This document shows positions 6,313-13,409 of a DNA stretch of 13,409 bases, one piece after another. Origin of the DNA: an uncultured Thermomicrobiales bacterium. GTDB lineage: Bacteria > Chloroflexota > Chloroflexia > Thermomicrobiales > UBA6265. The notes under the pieces are model-generated. The model had not been told where the DNA came from and made no database searches. It saw only the letters and a list, made by a program, of their open reading frames with translations. The position numbers and the translations under genes were made by a program. The DNA lies in the NCBI GenBank assembly GCA_902806395.1, contig CADCWH010000020.1, positions 1 to 13,409 of the forward strand, read 5' to 3'. How positions within the stretch are numbered: position 1 is the first letter of the stretch; the number at the start of each line of letters is the position of its first letter.

Positions 6313-7102
6313 TGGTGGTCTCCTTCACCGGCTCCGCCGTCTGTGGGGCCCGAGCCTCGGCGGGACGAGGGGTGGCGGGCCCACGACCCGCATTGGGGCC
6401 ACGGTTGCCGCCGCCACCCGAGCCACCGCGGCCACCGGGTCCACCCGGCCCTCCGCGATTGTCGCCGGGGCGGCCACCCCGACCACCGGGTCCGGCCGCC
6501 GGCCCGCCACGCTCGTTGCGCCGGGGGGCCTGAGCCGCGGAGGTCGTCGGGACACCGGACCGTTGCTCGGGTGTCGGGTACGGCTTGCGGATGACACGGG
6601 TACGGTGGCGGCGGCGCTGCACCGCATCGACCGACTCGAGTTCCTGCAGCGCCTTCAGCGTCGCCTGGACAACGTTGACCGGATTGTTGCTGCCGAGAGA
6701 CTTGGTCAGCACGTCACGGACACCAGCCGCCTCGAGGACCGCTCGCGCGCCGCCACCGGCAATCACGCCGGTCCCCGGCGCGGCCGGCTTCAACAGGACG
6801 GTCGAGGCACCGAACGAGGTCAAGACCTGGTGCGGGATCGTGGTGCCATCCAGGGGCACGGTGATCATCTGCTTGCGGGCCGCCTCGACCCCCTTTCGGA
6901 TCGAGTCGGGGACCTCGTTGGCCTTCCCGATGCCGGCCCCGACGCGACCCTTGCCGTCACCGATCACGATCAGGCTACCGAAGCTGAAGCGCCGACCGCC
7001 CTTGATGACCTTGGAGACGCGGTTGATCTGGACTACGCGCTCCTCGAATTCACTGTCTTCACCGCCGCGACGACGGTTCCCGCCGTCCCTGTTCCGGTCC
7101 AT
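6305..7102 (-). CDS. rpsE: 30S ribosomal protein S5 with long Gly/Arg/Pro-rich C-terminal tail
   Basis: S5 helps maintain decoding fidelity and mRNA unwinding at the 30S entry channel. Residues about 17-171 form the usual protein: the RNA-binding segment [58 protein letters not shown] and [18 protein letters not shown]. Typical S5 ends near residue 165-170; here the protein continues to 265 with a disordered tail of RGG, GGPGG and GGRGG units (about 198-240) followed by Ala/Pro/Glu residues. ATG 7102 is preceded by AGGAGG; an upstream in-frame extension of 34 residues shows no family match. The gap to rplR is 134 bp. The tail is in frame, compositionally biased, and not caused by a visible frameshift. 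Confidence 0.96.
   Translation of the reverse strand: MDRNRDGGNRRRGGEDSEFEERVVQINRVSKVIKGGRRFSFGSLIVIGDGKGRVGAGIGKANEVPDSIRKGVEAARKQMITVPLDGTTIPHQVLTSFGASTVLLKPAAPGTGVIAGGGARAVLEAAGVRDVLTKSLGSNNPVNVVQATLKALQELESVDAVQRRRHRTRVIRKPYPTPEQRSGVPTTSAAQAPRRNERGGPAAGPGGRGGRPGDNRGGPGGPGGRGGSGGGGNRGPNAGRGPATPRPAEARAPQTAEPVKETTNE
6320..6325 (-). promoter_or_regulatory. Shine-Dalgarno deciding the long rpmD start
   Basis: AAGGAG on the coding strand lies 7 nt before the ATG at 6312. The core-aligned ATG at 6246 has no comparable purine-rich site, so the extended start overlapping rpsE is favoured. It lies inside the last codons of rpsE, implying coupling of the two genes. Confidence 0.6.
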
Positions 7103-7236
7103 CCTGCCTCCTGGTGCCTCGGTGTCCGATTCGCCAAGCGGCGGTCCGGTGACGCGAGACGCGAGCGTCGTGTCAAGTGTTGGCCCGGGGAATCGCCCTG
7201 GCACGAGTGTGCCGCGGGCGAACTCGGGCGGCGTGG

Positions 7237-7614
7237 TCAGAAGGTGAGGCCGGCCTCGCGGGCGGCGTCGGCGACGGCCCGGACGCGGCCGTGGTAGAGG
7301 AAGCCACCCCGGTCGAAGACGACCAGGTCGTAGCCCTGGGCCCTGGCCCGCTCGGCGACGACCGTGCCGACCGCCTTCGCCTTGTCCATCTTCTTGGCGC
7401 CTTCGCCGGCTCGCTCGAGCACTTCCTGCTCCAGGTCACACGCGGACACCATCGTCGTCCCGGTCACGTCGTCGATCACCTGGGCGTAGATGTGGGCCGA
7501 GGAGCGGAAGACGTTCAGGCGCGGCCGGCGGGCGGTCCCGTGGACCTTGGCCCGCACGCGCACGTGTCGTCTCTTCCGCGGCGTCAGCGCACGGCGCCAT
7601 TTCGTTCGGGGCAT
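7237..7614 (-). CDS. rplR: 50S ribosomal protein L18
   Basis: L18 carries 5S rRNA into the large subunit together with L5. The 125-residue protein begins with a basic tail ([20 protein letters not shown]), followed by the core [40 protein letters not shown] and the family end AAREAGLTF. Length is normal (about 117-125). The ATG at 7614 follows AAGGA. It lies between rplF and rpsE as usual. The 114-bp upstream gap contains two inverted repeats. Confidence 0.97.
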   Translation of the reverse strand: MPRTKWRRALTPRKRRHVRVRAKVHGTARRPRLNVFRSSAHIYAQVIDDVTGTTMVSACDLEQEVLERAGEGAKKMDKAKAVGTVVAERARAQGYDLVVFDRGGFLYHGRVRAVADAAREAGLTF

Positions 7615-7631
7615 CGTCTCTCGTCCTTCCG

Positions 7632-7647
7632 GTCACCCAGGGGTGAC
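7632..7647 (-). other. Inverted repeat near the rplR ribosome-binding site
   Basis: Seven-base arms GTCACCC (7632-7638) and GGGTGAC (7641-7647) are separated by 2 nt. As RNA this gives at least a 6-bp stem with a 4-nt loop ending a few nucleotides before the rplR AAGGA. It could modulate ribosome access to rplR. The role is inferred. Confidence 0.5.
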
Positions 7648-7670
7648 TCACGTTCGCGCCCGCCGCCCGT

Positions 7671-7692
7671 TCGCCGGACAGGGGCCCGGCGA
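7671..7692 (-). other. Inverted repeat in the rplF-rplR gap
   Basis: Arms of 7 bp, TCGCCGG (7671-7677) and CCGGCGA (7686-7692), enclose an 8-nt loop in the rplF-rplR spacer. No T-run follows on the coding strand. Together with 7632-7647 it makes a two-hairpin spacer. A structural mRNA role is possible. Confidence 0.45.
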
Positions 7693-7728
7693 CGCGGCGA
7701 TGGGACTTCGGATCATGGAGCCGTCACG

Positions 7729-8274
7729 TTACTTGGCCTTACCGGCCTTACCGGCCTTGCGCCGGACCTGCTCGCCGCTGTAGCGGACGCCCTTGCCCTT
7801 GTATGGCTCGGGCGGCCGGACCCGGCGGATGCGAGCCGCCTCTTCACCGACCGCCTGCTTGTCGATCCCGCTCACGGTGACACGCGTGATCCCGTCCAGG
7901 GCGTAGGAGATACCCTCGGGCGGCTCCATCCGCACCGGGTGGGAGTACCCGAGGCTCAAGACCAAGACCTTGCCGTCCATCGCGGCGCGATAGCCGACGC
8001 CCTGGATCTCCAAGTCCTTCTTGTACCCGTCGGTCACCCCGACGACCATGTTGTTGATCAAGGTCCGGGTCAGGCCGTGCAACGAACGGTGCGCCCGCTC
8101 GTTATCGGGCCGGGCGACCGTCAGGTGGCCATTCTCCCGGGTGAGCTGCATGTCCGGGTCGAACCGGGCATCCAACTGCCCCTTGGGACCCTTGACCGTG
8201 ACCCGGTTATCGTCGGCGATCTGGACATCGACCCCCGCCGGGATGGGGATGGGCCGTAAACCGATCCGTGACAT
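7729..8274 (-). CDS. rplF: 50S ribosomal protein L6
   Basis: L6 binds 23S rRNA near the factor-binding site and L7/L12 stalk base. The 181-residue protein begins SRIGLRPIPIPAGVDVQIAD, has the two repeated L6 domains, and shows the C-terminal family signature RIRRVRPPEPYKGKGVRYSG, ending in a basic Lys/Ala/Gly tail. Length is normal (about 177-182). ATG 8274 is preceded by GGAGGAGGG; the gap from the rpsH stop is 19 bp, so the Shine-Dalgarno nearly touches that stop. A longer in-frame start inside rpsH (17 more residues) is unsupported. Confidence 0.97.
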   Translation of the reverse strand: MSRIGLRPIPIPAGVDVQIADDNRVTVKGPKGQLDARFDPDMQLTRENGHLTVARPDNERAHRSLHGLTRTLINNMVVGVTDGYKKDLEIQGVGYRAAMDGKVLVLSLGYSHPVRMEPPEGISYALDGITRVTVSGIDKQAVGEEAARIRRVRPPEPYKGKGVRYSGEQVRRKAGKAGKAK

Positions 8275-8293
8275 CGTGTTCCCTCCTCCCCCG

Positions 8294-8692
8294 CTACCAG
8301 ACGGTGCAGAGCACTTCGCCGCCAATGCCGCGGCGCCGGGCCTCGTAGCCGGTCATCACGCCCTGGGGAGTGCTGACGACGGCGATGCCCAAGCCGCTGC
8401 GGACGCGCGGGAGCTTGTCCCGGCCGGCGTAGATGCGCAACCCGGGCTTGCTGATCCGCTTGATCTCGCGGATCGAATGTCGCTTGTCGGCCCCGTAGCG
8501 GAGCGTCAGCTTGAGCTGGTTCTGGGGTCGCTTCTCGATCACCTCGAAGTCGGCGATGTAGCCTTCTTCCTTGAGGATACCGGCGATCGCGACGAGCACC
8601 TTGGTCGAGGGCATCGTCGTCTCCGGGTTCCGCGCCATGCCGGCGTTCCGGATGCGCGTCAGCATGTCGCTGATGGGGTCATTCACACTCAT
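8294..8692 (-). CDS. rpsH: 30S ribosomal protein S8
   Basis: S8 is a primary 16S rRNA-binding protein of the 30S body; in E. coli it represses the spc operon at the L5 mRNA. The 132-residue sequence starts SVNDPISDMLTRIRNAGMAR and ends with the conserved QGVMTGYEARRRGIGGEVLC plus TVW. The SGLGIAVVSTPQGVM region is the rRNA contact loop. Length is exactly as expected. Start ATG 8692 has GGAG about 10 nt upstream. Order S14-S8-L6 is canonical with 46-bp and 19-bp gaps. Confidence 0.98.
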   Translation of the reverse strand: MSVNDPISDMLTRIRNAGMARNPETTMPSTKVLVAIAGILKEEGYIADFEVIEKRPQNQLKLTLRYGADKRHSIREIKRISKPGLRIYAGRDKLPRVRSGLGIAVVSTPQGVMTGYEARRRGIGGEVLCTVW

Positions 8693-8738
8693 TGGGTCGT
8701 CTCTCCGTCCGACTCCGGTCGCCTGCCGGGCGCCGCGC

Positions 8739-8924
8739 CTACCAACTCGACTTCGTCACGCCCGGCAACCGGCCCACCGAGGCCAGTTCGCGGAAGCAGA
8801 TCCGGCAGGTGCCGAACTTCCGCATGTAGGACCGGCTGCGGCCGCAGATCTTGCAGCGGTTGACGTGCCGGACCGCGAACTTCGGGGTCTTCTGTGACGC
8901 CACGATCGACGATGTCTTCGCCAT
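8739..8924 (-). CDS. rpsN: 30S ribosomal protein S14, short zinc-binding type
   Basis: S14 is a late-assembling protein of the 30S head. This is the short C+ form (often called rpsZ or type Z) with 61 residues, starting [20 protein letters not shown] and containing [20 protein letters not shown] with cysteines 24, 27, 40 and 43 as zinc ligands, followed by [19 protein letters not shown]. coli S14 is longer (about 100 residues) and lacks these cysteines. ATG 8924 is preceded by GGAGGAG; an upstream in-frame start would overlap rplE and adds no family sequence. It lies between rplE and rpsH in standard order. Confidence 0.98.
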   Translation of the reverse strand: MAKTSSIVASQKTPKFAVRHVNRCKICGRSRSYMRKFGTCRICFRELASVGRLPGVTKSSW

Positions 8925-8970
8925 CGATGCTCCTCCTCGACCGGACCCTGGCCCGGTAGTACGTGATGCG

Positions 8971-9624
8971 CTACGGCAGCTCGGTCCGGGCAAATGGCAT
9001 GCCCATCAGGGTGAGGAGGCGACGCCCCTCCTCATCGGTCCGGGCGGTGGTGACGAAGCTCATCTCCAGGCCGCGGGTCTTGTCGATCCGGTCATAGTCG
9101 ATCTCGGGGAAAGCGAGCTGTTCGCGGAGACCGAGGGTGTAGTTGCCGCGGCCGTCGAAGCTATTCGGGGAAATGCCCCGGAAGTCGCGGATGCGCGGCA
9201 GGGCAATCGCCACGAGGCGGTCGATGAACTCGTACATCTTGACGTTGCGCAGGGTGACCATCGCCCCGATCGGCATGCCCTCACGCAGCTTGAAGGCCGC
9301 GATCGAGCGCTTTGCCCGCGTGACCACCGGCTTCTGGCCGGCGATCCGGGTCAGATCATCGACGGCGGCGTCGAGGGCACGCGGGTTGGCGACCGCTTCA
9401 CCTAGGCCGATATTGAGGACGATCTTCTCCATCCTCGGGACCTGCATCACATTGGAATAGTGGAATTCTTCCATCATCGCCGGCACGATCTGCTCGCGGT
9501 ACTGGTCCCGGAGCCGGGGGGAATACCCCTCGGAGACGGGTGTGTCACCGCCGGTCGGCAGTGGGGTCGAACTCCTGTCAGCGTCTCGCGCGCCCGTTCG
9601 CGGGCGGCTCTGGCGATCGGTCAT
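8971..9624 (-). CDS. rplE: 50S ribosomal protein L5 with N-terminal extension
   Basis: L5 binds 5S rRNA, contacts tRNA in the P site and bridges to S13. The core starts near residue 35 ([20 protein letters not shown]), with the family marks [20 protein letters not shown] (58-77), [19 protein letters not shown] (98-116), [19 protein letters not shown] (160-178) and [20 protein letters not shown]. The protein is 217 residues against about 180; the extra 34 N-terminal residues are polar and low-complexity. The ATG at 9624 has GGGAG 9 nt upstream, and no in-frame ATG, GTG or TTG lies between it and the core. An even earlier GTG (9711) has a weaker site. A 136-bp gap separates it from rplX. Confidence 0.95.
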   Translation of the reverse strand: MTDRQSRPRTGARDADRSSTPLPTGGDTPVSEGYSPRLRDQYREQIVPAMMEEFHYSNVMQVPRMEKIVLNIGLGEAVANPRALDAAVDDLTRIAGQKPVVTRAKRSIAAFKLREGMPIGAMVTLRNVKMYEFIDRLVAIALPRIRDFRGISPNSFDGRGNYTLGLREQLAFPEIDYDRIDKTRGLEMSFVTTARTDEEGRRLLTLMGMPFARTELP

Positions 9625-9760
9625 CGTTCGTCGCTCCCTACCGTACTCATACCCATGTCCGGTGATCCCGCCTGGTCCGTGCCCGTGGGCATCGCTCAGG
9701 CCACCGCTCACACGTCGTCAGCGTCCCTATCCGGTCCGTGGTCGTGAACCCTGTCCCCAC

Positions 9761-10084
9761 CTATGCGGTGGGCTGGGGAACCGTCTCGTCACACTTCTTG
9801 CAATACCGCTCGTTCTTGCCAGCCGATCCCGTCCGGACACCGACCCGGGTCGCCTGGTCGCAGTTGGGGCAGATCAGCCGGACGTTCGAGACGTGGAGGG
9901 CGGCCTCGACTTCCACGATCCCGGCCTGGCGGGCACGTCCCCGCTTCAGGTGTTTCTTGACAATATTGACGCCCTCGATCACGACCCGGTCGCGATCGAT
10001 GATGTTCTGTCGGACGATGCCCCGCGACCCGGCGTTGCGGCCACTGGTCACCAGGACATTGTCCCCGGTCCGAATCTTTCTCAT
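9761..10084 (-). CDS. rplX: 50S ribosomal protein L24, with zinc-ribbon cysteines
   Basis: L24 initiates 50S assembly by binding the 5' end of 23S rRNA. The 107-residue protein begins [20 protein letters not shown] (KOW motif), with the [10 protein letters not shown] segment, then [13 protein letters not shown] and YCKKC. The four cysteines (C72, C75, C95, C98) form two CxxC pairs, a form found in many bacteria but not in E. coli. Length is typical (about 100-110). ATG 10084 has GGAG 7 nt upstream. It lies in canonical order after rplN, 37 bp away. Confidence 0.97.
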   Translation of the reverse strand: MRKIRTGDNVLVTSGRNAGSRGIVRQNIIDRDRVVIEGVNIVKKHLKRGRARQAGIVEVEAALHVSNVRLICPNCDQATRVGVRTGSAGKNERYCKKCDETVPQPTA

Positions 10085-10121
10085 CCCTGTTCTCCGTCTC
10101 TCCCGGCAGGCACCCCTGCCG

Positions 10122-10490
10122 TCACAGGACCTCGGGGGCCAGCGACACGATGCGCATGAATTGGCGGTCGCGCAGCTCGCGGCCGACCGGGCCGAAGATG
10201 CGGGTACCGCGGGGGTTGCCCTGTGGGTTGATCAGGACGGCGGCATTGTCGTCGAACTTGATGTGGCTACCGTCCGGACGGCCATAGCCCTGGGCGGTGC
10301 GCACGATCACGGCCCGGACCACGTCGCCCTTCTTGACGGCCGCGTTCGGCTGGGCCAGCTTGACCGACGCGATGATCGTGTCGCCCACGCTGCCGTACTG
10401 GCGGGACGAGCCGCCGAGCACGCGGATGCACATGATCTCTCGTGCCCCGCTGTTGTCCGCCACCCGCAATCGGGTCTGCTGCTGGATCAC
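10122..10490 (-). CDS. rplN: 50S ribosomal protein L14
   Basis: L14 forms part of inter-subunit bridges with 16S rRNA. The 122-residue protein has the family start [20 protein letters not shown], then [40 protein letters not shown] and the ending [20 protein letters not shown] plus VSLAPEVL. The initiation codon is GTG (10490), with AGAGGA 7 nt upstream; homology starts at this codon. Length is exactly standard. In E. coli L14 opens the spc operon; here it continues the run from rpsQ across a 72-bp gap without any evident promoter. Confidence 0.98.
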   Translation of the reverse strand: MIQQQTRLRVADNSGAREIMCIRVLGGSSRQYGSVGDTIIASVKLAQPNAAVKKGDVVRAVIVRTAQGYGRPDGSHIKFDDNAAVLINPQGNPRGTRIFGPVGRELRDRQFMRIVSLAPEVL

Positions 10491-10562
10491 CGTCGTTTCC
10501 TCTCACCCACCGGGGGTCGATCGTCTCCGGCCGCTCGCACCGGTGGCTCGTTGTCGAGAACC

Positions 10563-10892
10563 CTAGATTTGGACAGCCCGCTCGATGATCTCGCGGACGA
10601 TCCAGCGCTTCTTCTTGGAGAGCGGCCGGACTTCCTCGATCCGAACGAGGTCCCCTTCATTGCAGAGGTTGTTCTCGTCGTGGGCGAAGAACCGGCTCGT
10701 CCGGGTCATCCGCTTGTGATAGAGGGGGTGGCGCTTGACGTAGTCGACCGTGACGACCACGGTCTTATCCATCTTGTTGCTGTCGACCTTGCCGACCTTC
10801 TGGGCCCGGCGGTGCTGCTGGTGGACCTCCTGAGACGGGGCCACGCCAGCGGCGGCCGACTCGGAGGGGATCGTCATCGAAGGGTCGGTCAT
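10563..10892 (-). CDS. rpsQ: 30S ribosomal protein S17 with short N-terminal extension
   Basis: S17 is a primary 16S rRNA-binding protein with an OB fold. The core runs from about residue 29 ([20 protein letters not shown]) to [20 protein letters not shown]. The first 28 residues (Ser/Ala/Gln-rich) are extra compared with the usual 80-90-residue protein. ATG 10892 has AAGGA 8 nt upstream and overlaps the rpmC stop in an ATGA junction, so the long start is well supported. An internal ATG at 10877 has no ribosome-binding site. It continues the L16-L29-S17 block. Confidence 0.96.
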   Translation of the reverse strand: MTDPSMTIPSESAAAGVAPSQEVHQQHRRAQKVGKVDSNKMDKTVVVTVDYVKRHPLYHKRMTRTSRFFAHDENNLCNEGDLVRIEEVRPLSKKKRWIVREIIERAVQI

Positions 10893-11158
10893 CGCTTCTT
10901 TCCTTTCCAGGACGGCGCCGAGCGCTCGCGGCGCTTCTGGCGAATCGGCTGTCCCGCCTGGAGCGCGGCGTCCAGGGTGCGCTCGGTGCGGATGGTATGG
11001 ATGCGGGCAATCGAGCGGCGAATCTCACGGATTCGAGAGGTCGTGGTCAGCTTACCGACCGCTTCGTCGAACCGCAGGTCGCGCCACTCGCCGTGCAGCG
11101 CCGTCAACTGGACCTCGAGCTGCTCATCGTCAAGGGCACGGATCTCGGTCGCGTTCAC
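10889..11158 (-). CDS. rpmC: 50S ribosomal protein L29
   Basis: L29 lies near the polypeptide exit tunnel, close to the trigger factor and SRP docking site. The 89-residue protein is all-helical in character: [20 protein letters not shown], then [20 protein letters not shown], then [14 protein letters not shown]; after about residue 62 an added basic tail ends in WKGKKR. I chose GTG at 11158 because GGAGG lies 7 nt upstream and it overlaps the rplP stop (GTGA). Upstream in-frame codons inside rplP add glycines without homology. Its stop overlaps the rpsQ start. Typical L29 is 60-70 residues, so the C-terminal tail is longer than usual. Confidence 0.95.
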   Translation of the reverse strand: MNATEIRALDDEQLEVQLTALHGEWRDLRFDEAVGKLTTTSRIREIRRSIARIHTIRTERTLDAALQAGQPIRQKRRERSAPSWKGKKR

Positions 11159-11598
11159 GCGCTCACCTCCTCCGCCGCCACGGTCCCCGGGTGCTCGCGG
11201 ATGACCGTCTTGCAAGCCATGGGCATCTTCATCGCGGCGCGCTTGAGGGCTTCCTCGGCACTGGCCCGCGGCACACCGGCGACCTCGAAGAGGAGGCGGC
11301 CGGGCTTGACGACGGCGACCCAGCCCTCGGGGTTGCCCTTGCCGGAGCCCATGCGGGTCTCGGCCGGCTTCTGGGTGACCGGCTTGTCGGGGAAGATCCG
11401 AATCCAGACCTTACCGCCACGCTTCAGGTAGTTGGTGATCGCCCGCCGTGCCGACTCGATCTGGCGGCTGTTCACCCAAGCGGGTTCCATGGCCTGGAGG
11501 CCATATTCCCCGAACGACATGGTCGAGCCACGATAGGCTTTCCCGGTCATCCGGCCTCGCATCATCTTGCGGTACTTCGTCCGCTTCGGCATCAACAT
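11155..11598 (-). CDS. rplP: 50S ribosomal protein L16
   Basis: L16 organises the A-site region of the 50S subunit. The 147-residue sequence begins [20 protein letters not shown] and has the family features [60 protein letters not shown] and [20 protein letters not shown]. The arginine of the RMGSGKG segment, hydroxylated in E. coli, is present. ATG 11598 has GAGGAG 7 nt upstream; the nearby ATG two codons on is not needed because homology starts MLMPKR. It lies 74 bp after rpsC and overlaps rpmC by 4 bp. Confidence 0.98.
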   Translation of the reverse strand: MLMPKRTKYRKMMRGRMTGKAYRGSTMSFGEYGLQAMEPAWVNSRQIESARRAITNYLKRGGKVWIRIFPDKPVTQKPAETRMGSGKGNPEGWVAVVKPGRLLFEVAGVPRASAEEALKRAAMKMPMACKTVIREHPGTVAAEEVSA

Positions 11599-11672
11599 CG
11601 TCGTGCTCCTCGTCCGCCCTCACCACGTCCGGTCACCGTTGCGACCGGCGTTTGGCTACCCGGTGATCCTGC

Positions 11673-12359
11673 CTAGTCGGCCGGCAGCGCGGCCAGGTCG
11701 GCCGTCAGGGTGGCCTCCGTGGCGACGTTGCGCTCCGGCATCTTGTCGCCGTTGTAAACCCAGACCTTGACGCCGATTCGTCCGTAGGTGGTATGGGCGT
11801 GGACCACCGCGAAGTCGATGTCCGCCCGCAGCGTGTGCAGGGGAACTCGGCCGTCCATCTCGCTGACCGACCGGCTCATCTCGGCCCCGCCGAGGCGCCC
11901 CGACAGGCGGATCTTGATGCCCTTGGCATTGCGGCGCATGGCCTGCTGGACCGCGTGCTTGACCGCTCGCCGGTAGGCGACGCGGCGACCGATCTGCTCG
12001 GCGATGCTCTCGGCGATCAGTTGGGCGTTGGTCTCGGGGACCTTCACCTCTTCGATCCGCATGTGGATCTTTTTGCCGACCTGCGTCTCGAGCATCTTGC
12101 GGATGCGCTCGACATTGGCCCCCTGCTTGCCGATCACGATGCCTGGCTTGGAGGTGAACAGCGTCACGTCGACCCGGTTCGCGGCCCGCTCCAACTCGAT
12201 CCGGCAGACGCCGGCCCGGCCGGCCTCAGCCATCACGATCCGGCGGATCTTGAGGTCCTCATGCAGTTGGTCGGTGTAGTTACGATCGGCATACCACTTG
12301 GATTCCCATTCGCTGGCGATCCCGAGGCGAAACCCGATCGGATTGACCTTACGTCCCAT
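11673..12359 (-). CDS. rpsC: 30S ribosomal protein S3
   Basis: S3 lines the mRNA entry channel with S4 and S5. The 228-residue protein begins [20 protein letters not shown], has a type-II KH domain with the GKQG loop at 77-80 ([16 protein letters not shown]), and the C-terminal signature [20 protein letters not shown] (170-189) followed by [13 protein letters not shown]. Length is normal. The ATG shares its A with the last base of the rplV stop (TAATG), a coupled junction, and AGGAG lies 8 nt upstream. A 74-bp gap follows before rplP. Confidence 0.98.
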   Translation of the reverse strand: MGRKVNPIGFRLGIASEWESKWYADRNYTDQLHEDLKIRRIVMAEAGRAGVCRIELERAANRVDVTLFTSKPGIVIGKQGANVERIRKMLETQVGKKIHMRIEEVKVPETNAQLIAESIAEQIGRRVAYRRAVKHAVQQAMRRNAKGIKIRLSGRLGGAEMSRSVSEMDGRVPLHTLRADIDFAVVHAHTTYGRIGVKVWVYNGDKMPERNVATEATLTADLAALPAD

Positions 12360-12703
12360 TAGCGTCGCTCCTCTCGATCTTCGGCCACGACGGTGATGCT
12401 ACAGGTCCGCTTGATGATCGGCCCGACGCGGCCACGGGCCTTGGGCTTGAACCGGCGGAACGACGGTCCGTCGTCGGCGTAGATAGCCTTGATCCAGAGA
12501 TCCTCGGGATCAAGGTCAAAATTGTTCTCGGCATTGGCGGCGACCGACTTCAAGAGTCGTTCGACATCCGTGCCGGTCTTGTTGGGCAGGAACCGGGCGA
12601 TCGCGATCCCGTCCATGACCCGCTTCCCACGGACCGCATCGACCACCAGCCGCGCCTTCCGCGGCGAGCAGCGGACCCGACCAACACTCGCTCGTACTTC
12701 CAT
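12359..12703 (-). CDS. rplV: 50S ribosomal protein L22
   Basis: L22 lines the exit tunnel through its long beta-hairpin and is a site of macrolide-resistance mutations. The 114-residue sequence has [20 protein letters not shown] near the N-terminus, [20 protein letters not shown] in the middle and the hairpin signature [20 protein letters not shown] (about 81-100). Length is typical. ATG 12703 has AAGGGATAGGA upstream. The stop overlaps the rpsC ATG by one base. It follows rpsS by 49 bp. Confidence 0.98.
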   Translation of the reverse strand: MEVRASVGRVRCSPRKARLVVDAVRGKRVMDGIAIARFLPNKTGTDVERLLKSVAANAENNFDLDPEDLWIKAIYADDGPSFRRFKPKARGRVGPIIKRTCSITVVAEDREERR

Positions 12704-12752
12704 CGTGTCCTATCCCTTCTCGCCGCCGCGCGGCTGGACCTCCACCGGCTCG

Positions 12753-13034
12753 CTAGCGCCGGGCTCGCCGGTCCGCGTCCTTGCCATGGCCCCGGAACGT
12801 TCGCGTCGGGGCAAATTCGCCGAGCCGGTGCCCGACCATCTGCTCGGTGACGAAGATCGGGACGTGCTGGCGTCCGTTGTGGATCGCCACGGTGTGCCCG
12901 ACCATGCCCGGGAAGATGGTCGACGCGCGAGCCCAGGTGCGAATCACACGTCGCTCGCTCGACCGGTTCAAGTTCTCGATCTTGACCATCAACTTCTCGT
13001 CGATGTAGGGACCCTTCTTCGATGACCGGACCAT
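12753..13034 (-). CDS. rpsS: 30S ribosomal protein S19
   Basis: S19 lies in the 30S head, binding 16S rRNA with S13. The 93-residue protein begins [20 protein letters not shown] and has the family core [40 protein letters not shown] and [13 protein letters not shown]. Length is normal (about 90-95), with a short basic C-terminus. ATG 13034 follows GGAGG with about 6-7 nt spacing. It lies 88 bp after the L2 stop in standard order. Confidence 0.98.
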   Translation of the reverse strand: MVRSSKKGPYIDEKLMVKIENLNRSSERRVIRTWARASTIFPGMVGHTVAIHNGRQHVPIFVTEQMVGHRLGEFAPTRTFRGHGKDADRRARR

Positions 13035-13097
13035 GCACTTCCTCCGCCAGTGGCCTCGCCGTCCCCCGCGGGTGGCGGGCCGGCCTCGTTCGTCCGT

Positions 13098-13113
13098 GGC
13101 CCGTCACCGGGCC
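13098..13113 (-). other. GNRA-capped hairpin in the rplB-rpsS gap
   Basis: A 6-bp all-GC stem, GGCCCG/CGGGCC, with the loop GTGA (a GNRA-type tetraloop in the transcript) lies 9 nt after the rplB stop. No T-run follows, so it is not a standard terminator. A stabilising or processing element is possible. The structure is read directly; the role is inferred. Confidence 0.5.
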
Positions 13114-13122
13114 GGTTACCGT

Positions 13123-13409
13123 CTATCTGCTCCGGGAGCGTCCGCGAGTCGGCCGCTTGCGGACGATCATGTCGTCCGTCCGCTTGTTGTTACGGGTCCG
13201 CTTGGTGGCGGGCTTGCCCCACTTGGTCTTGGGGTTCATGCCGATCGGCGCCTTGCCCTCGCCACCGCCGTGCGGGTGGTCGCGGGGGTTCATCACCGAT
13301 CCGCGGACGGTCGGGCGGCGGCCCATGTGGCGGCTGCGGCCCGCCTTACCGATCTGGATGTTCTCGTGGTCGACGTTGCTGACCTGGCCGAGCGTGGCCA
13401 TGCACTTCA
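13123..13409 (-). CDS. rplB: 50S ribosomal protein L2, C-terminal part (5' end outside window)
   Basis: L2 is needed for subunit association and peptidyl transfer. Only the last 95 complete codons are present; the gene starts beyond the right edge, so codons are read from 13407 downward without a start in view. The translation shows [11 protein letters not shown] at the cut end, the family signature [19 protein letters not shown], which includes the conserved His near the peptidyl transferase centre, and a basic tail [11 protein letters not shown]. The ATG at 13401 is internal methionine, not a start. It is followed after 88 bp by rpsS, as expected for an S10-type operon. Confidence 0.97.
   Translation of the reverse strand, partial: KCMATLGQVSNVDHENIQIGKAGRSRHMGRRPTVRGSVMNPRDHPHGGGEGKAPIGMNPKTKWGKPATKRTRNNKRTDDMIVRKRPTRGRSRSR

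Noticed and set aside
7145..7176. TTGACA-like -35 box (7171-7176) upstream of rpsE
   Set aside because: At 16-18 bp spacing I find no TAnnnT -10 element, so no promoter is called.
7103..7204. 34-residue upstream extension of rpsE
   Set aside because: AGGAGG lies right before the ATG at 7102, and the extra residues have no family match.

Overview
The window is one long, essentially unbroken ribosomal-protein gene cluster, the merged S10-spc-alpha region. It is written entirely on the minus strand, so transcription runs from high to low coordinates. Both ends are cut: the first gene (rplB, L2) loses its 5' part at the right edge, and the last (rpoA) loses its 3' part at the left edge. In transcription order the genes are rplB (partial), rpsS, rplV, rpsC, rplP, rpmC, rpsQ, rplN, rplX, rplE, rpsN, rpsH, rplF, rplR, rpsE, rpmD, rplO, secY, adk, map, rpmJ, rpsM, rpsK, rpsD and rpoA (partial). 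I see no rRNA, tRNA, CRISPR array, mobile element or convincing plus-strand gene.

The organism is a bacterium with very GC-rich DNA. The set of zinc-type (C+) ribosomal proteins (S4 with four N-terminal Cys, short 61-aa S14, 37-aa L36 with Cys, L24 with two CxxC), a zinc-LID adenylate kinase and several extended, Arg/Gly/Pro-rich proteins would fit a high-GC Chloroflexota lineage such as Thermomicrobia. That placement is inference from general look, not from a database search, and I hold it loosely. Actinobacteria or other high-GC phyla are not excluded.

Region by region: 10,500-13,409 is the S10-type half (L2 to S17), tightly packed with TAATG, GTGA and ATGA junctions that suggest translational coupling. 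6,000-10,500 is the spc half (L14 to L15). 3,280-5,440 holds secY and adk. 2,200-3,220 holds map and rpmJ, with infA missing from its usual place between them. 1-2,111 is the alpha part (S13, S11, S4, RpoA). The products build the 30S and 50S subunits, the Sec translocon that receives nascent chains, the N-terminal Met peptidase that trims them, and the RNA polymerase alpha subunit.

The junctions are unusually loose for this operon (many 70-136 bp gaps). Several carry strong GC-rich inverted repeats without a following U-run, so they look like mRNA-structure or processing elements rather than intrinsic terminators. The best protein-level oddities are a His-to-Trp change at a normally conserved active-site position of methionine aminopeptidase and a roughly 94-residue Gly/Arg/Pro-rich tail on S5. 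Smaller points are added termini on L30, L5, S17 and L15. I found no novel defence, mobile or biosynthetic system here.
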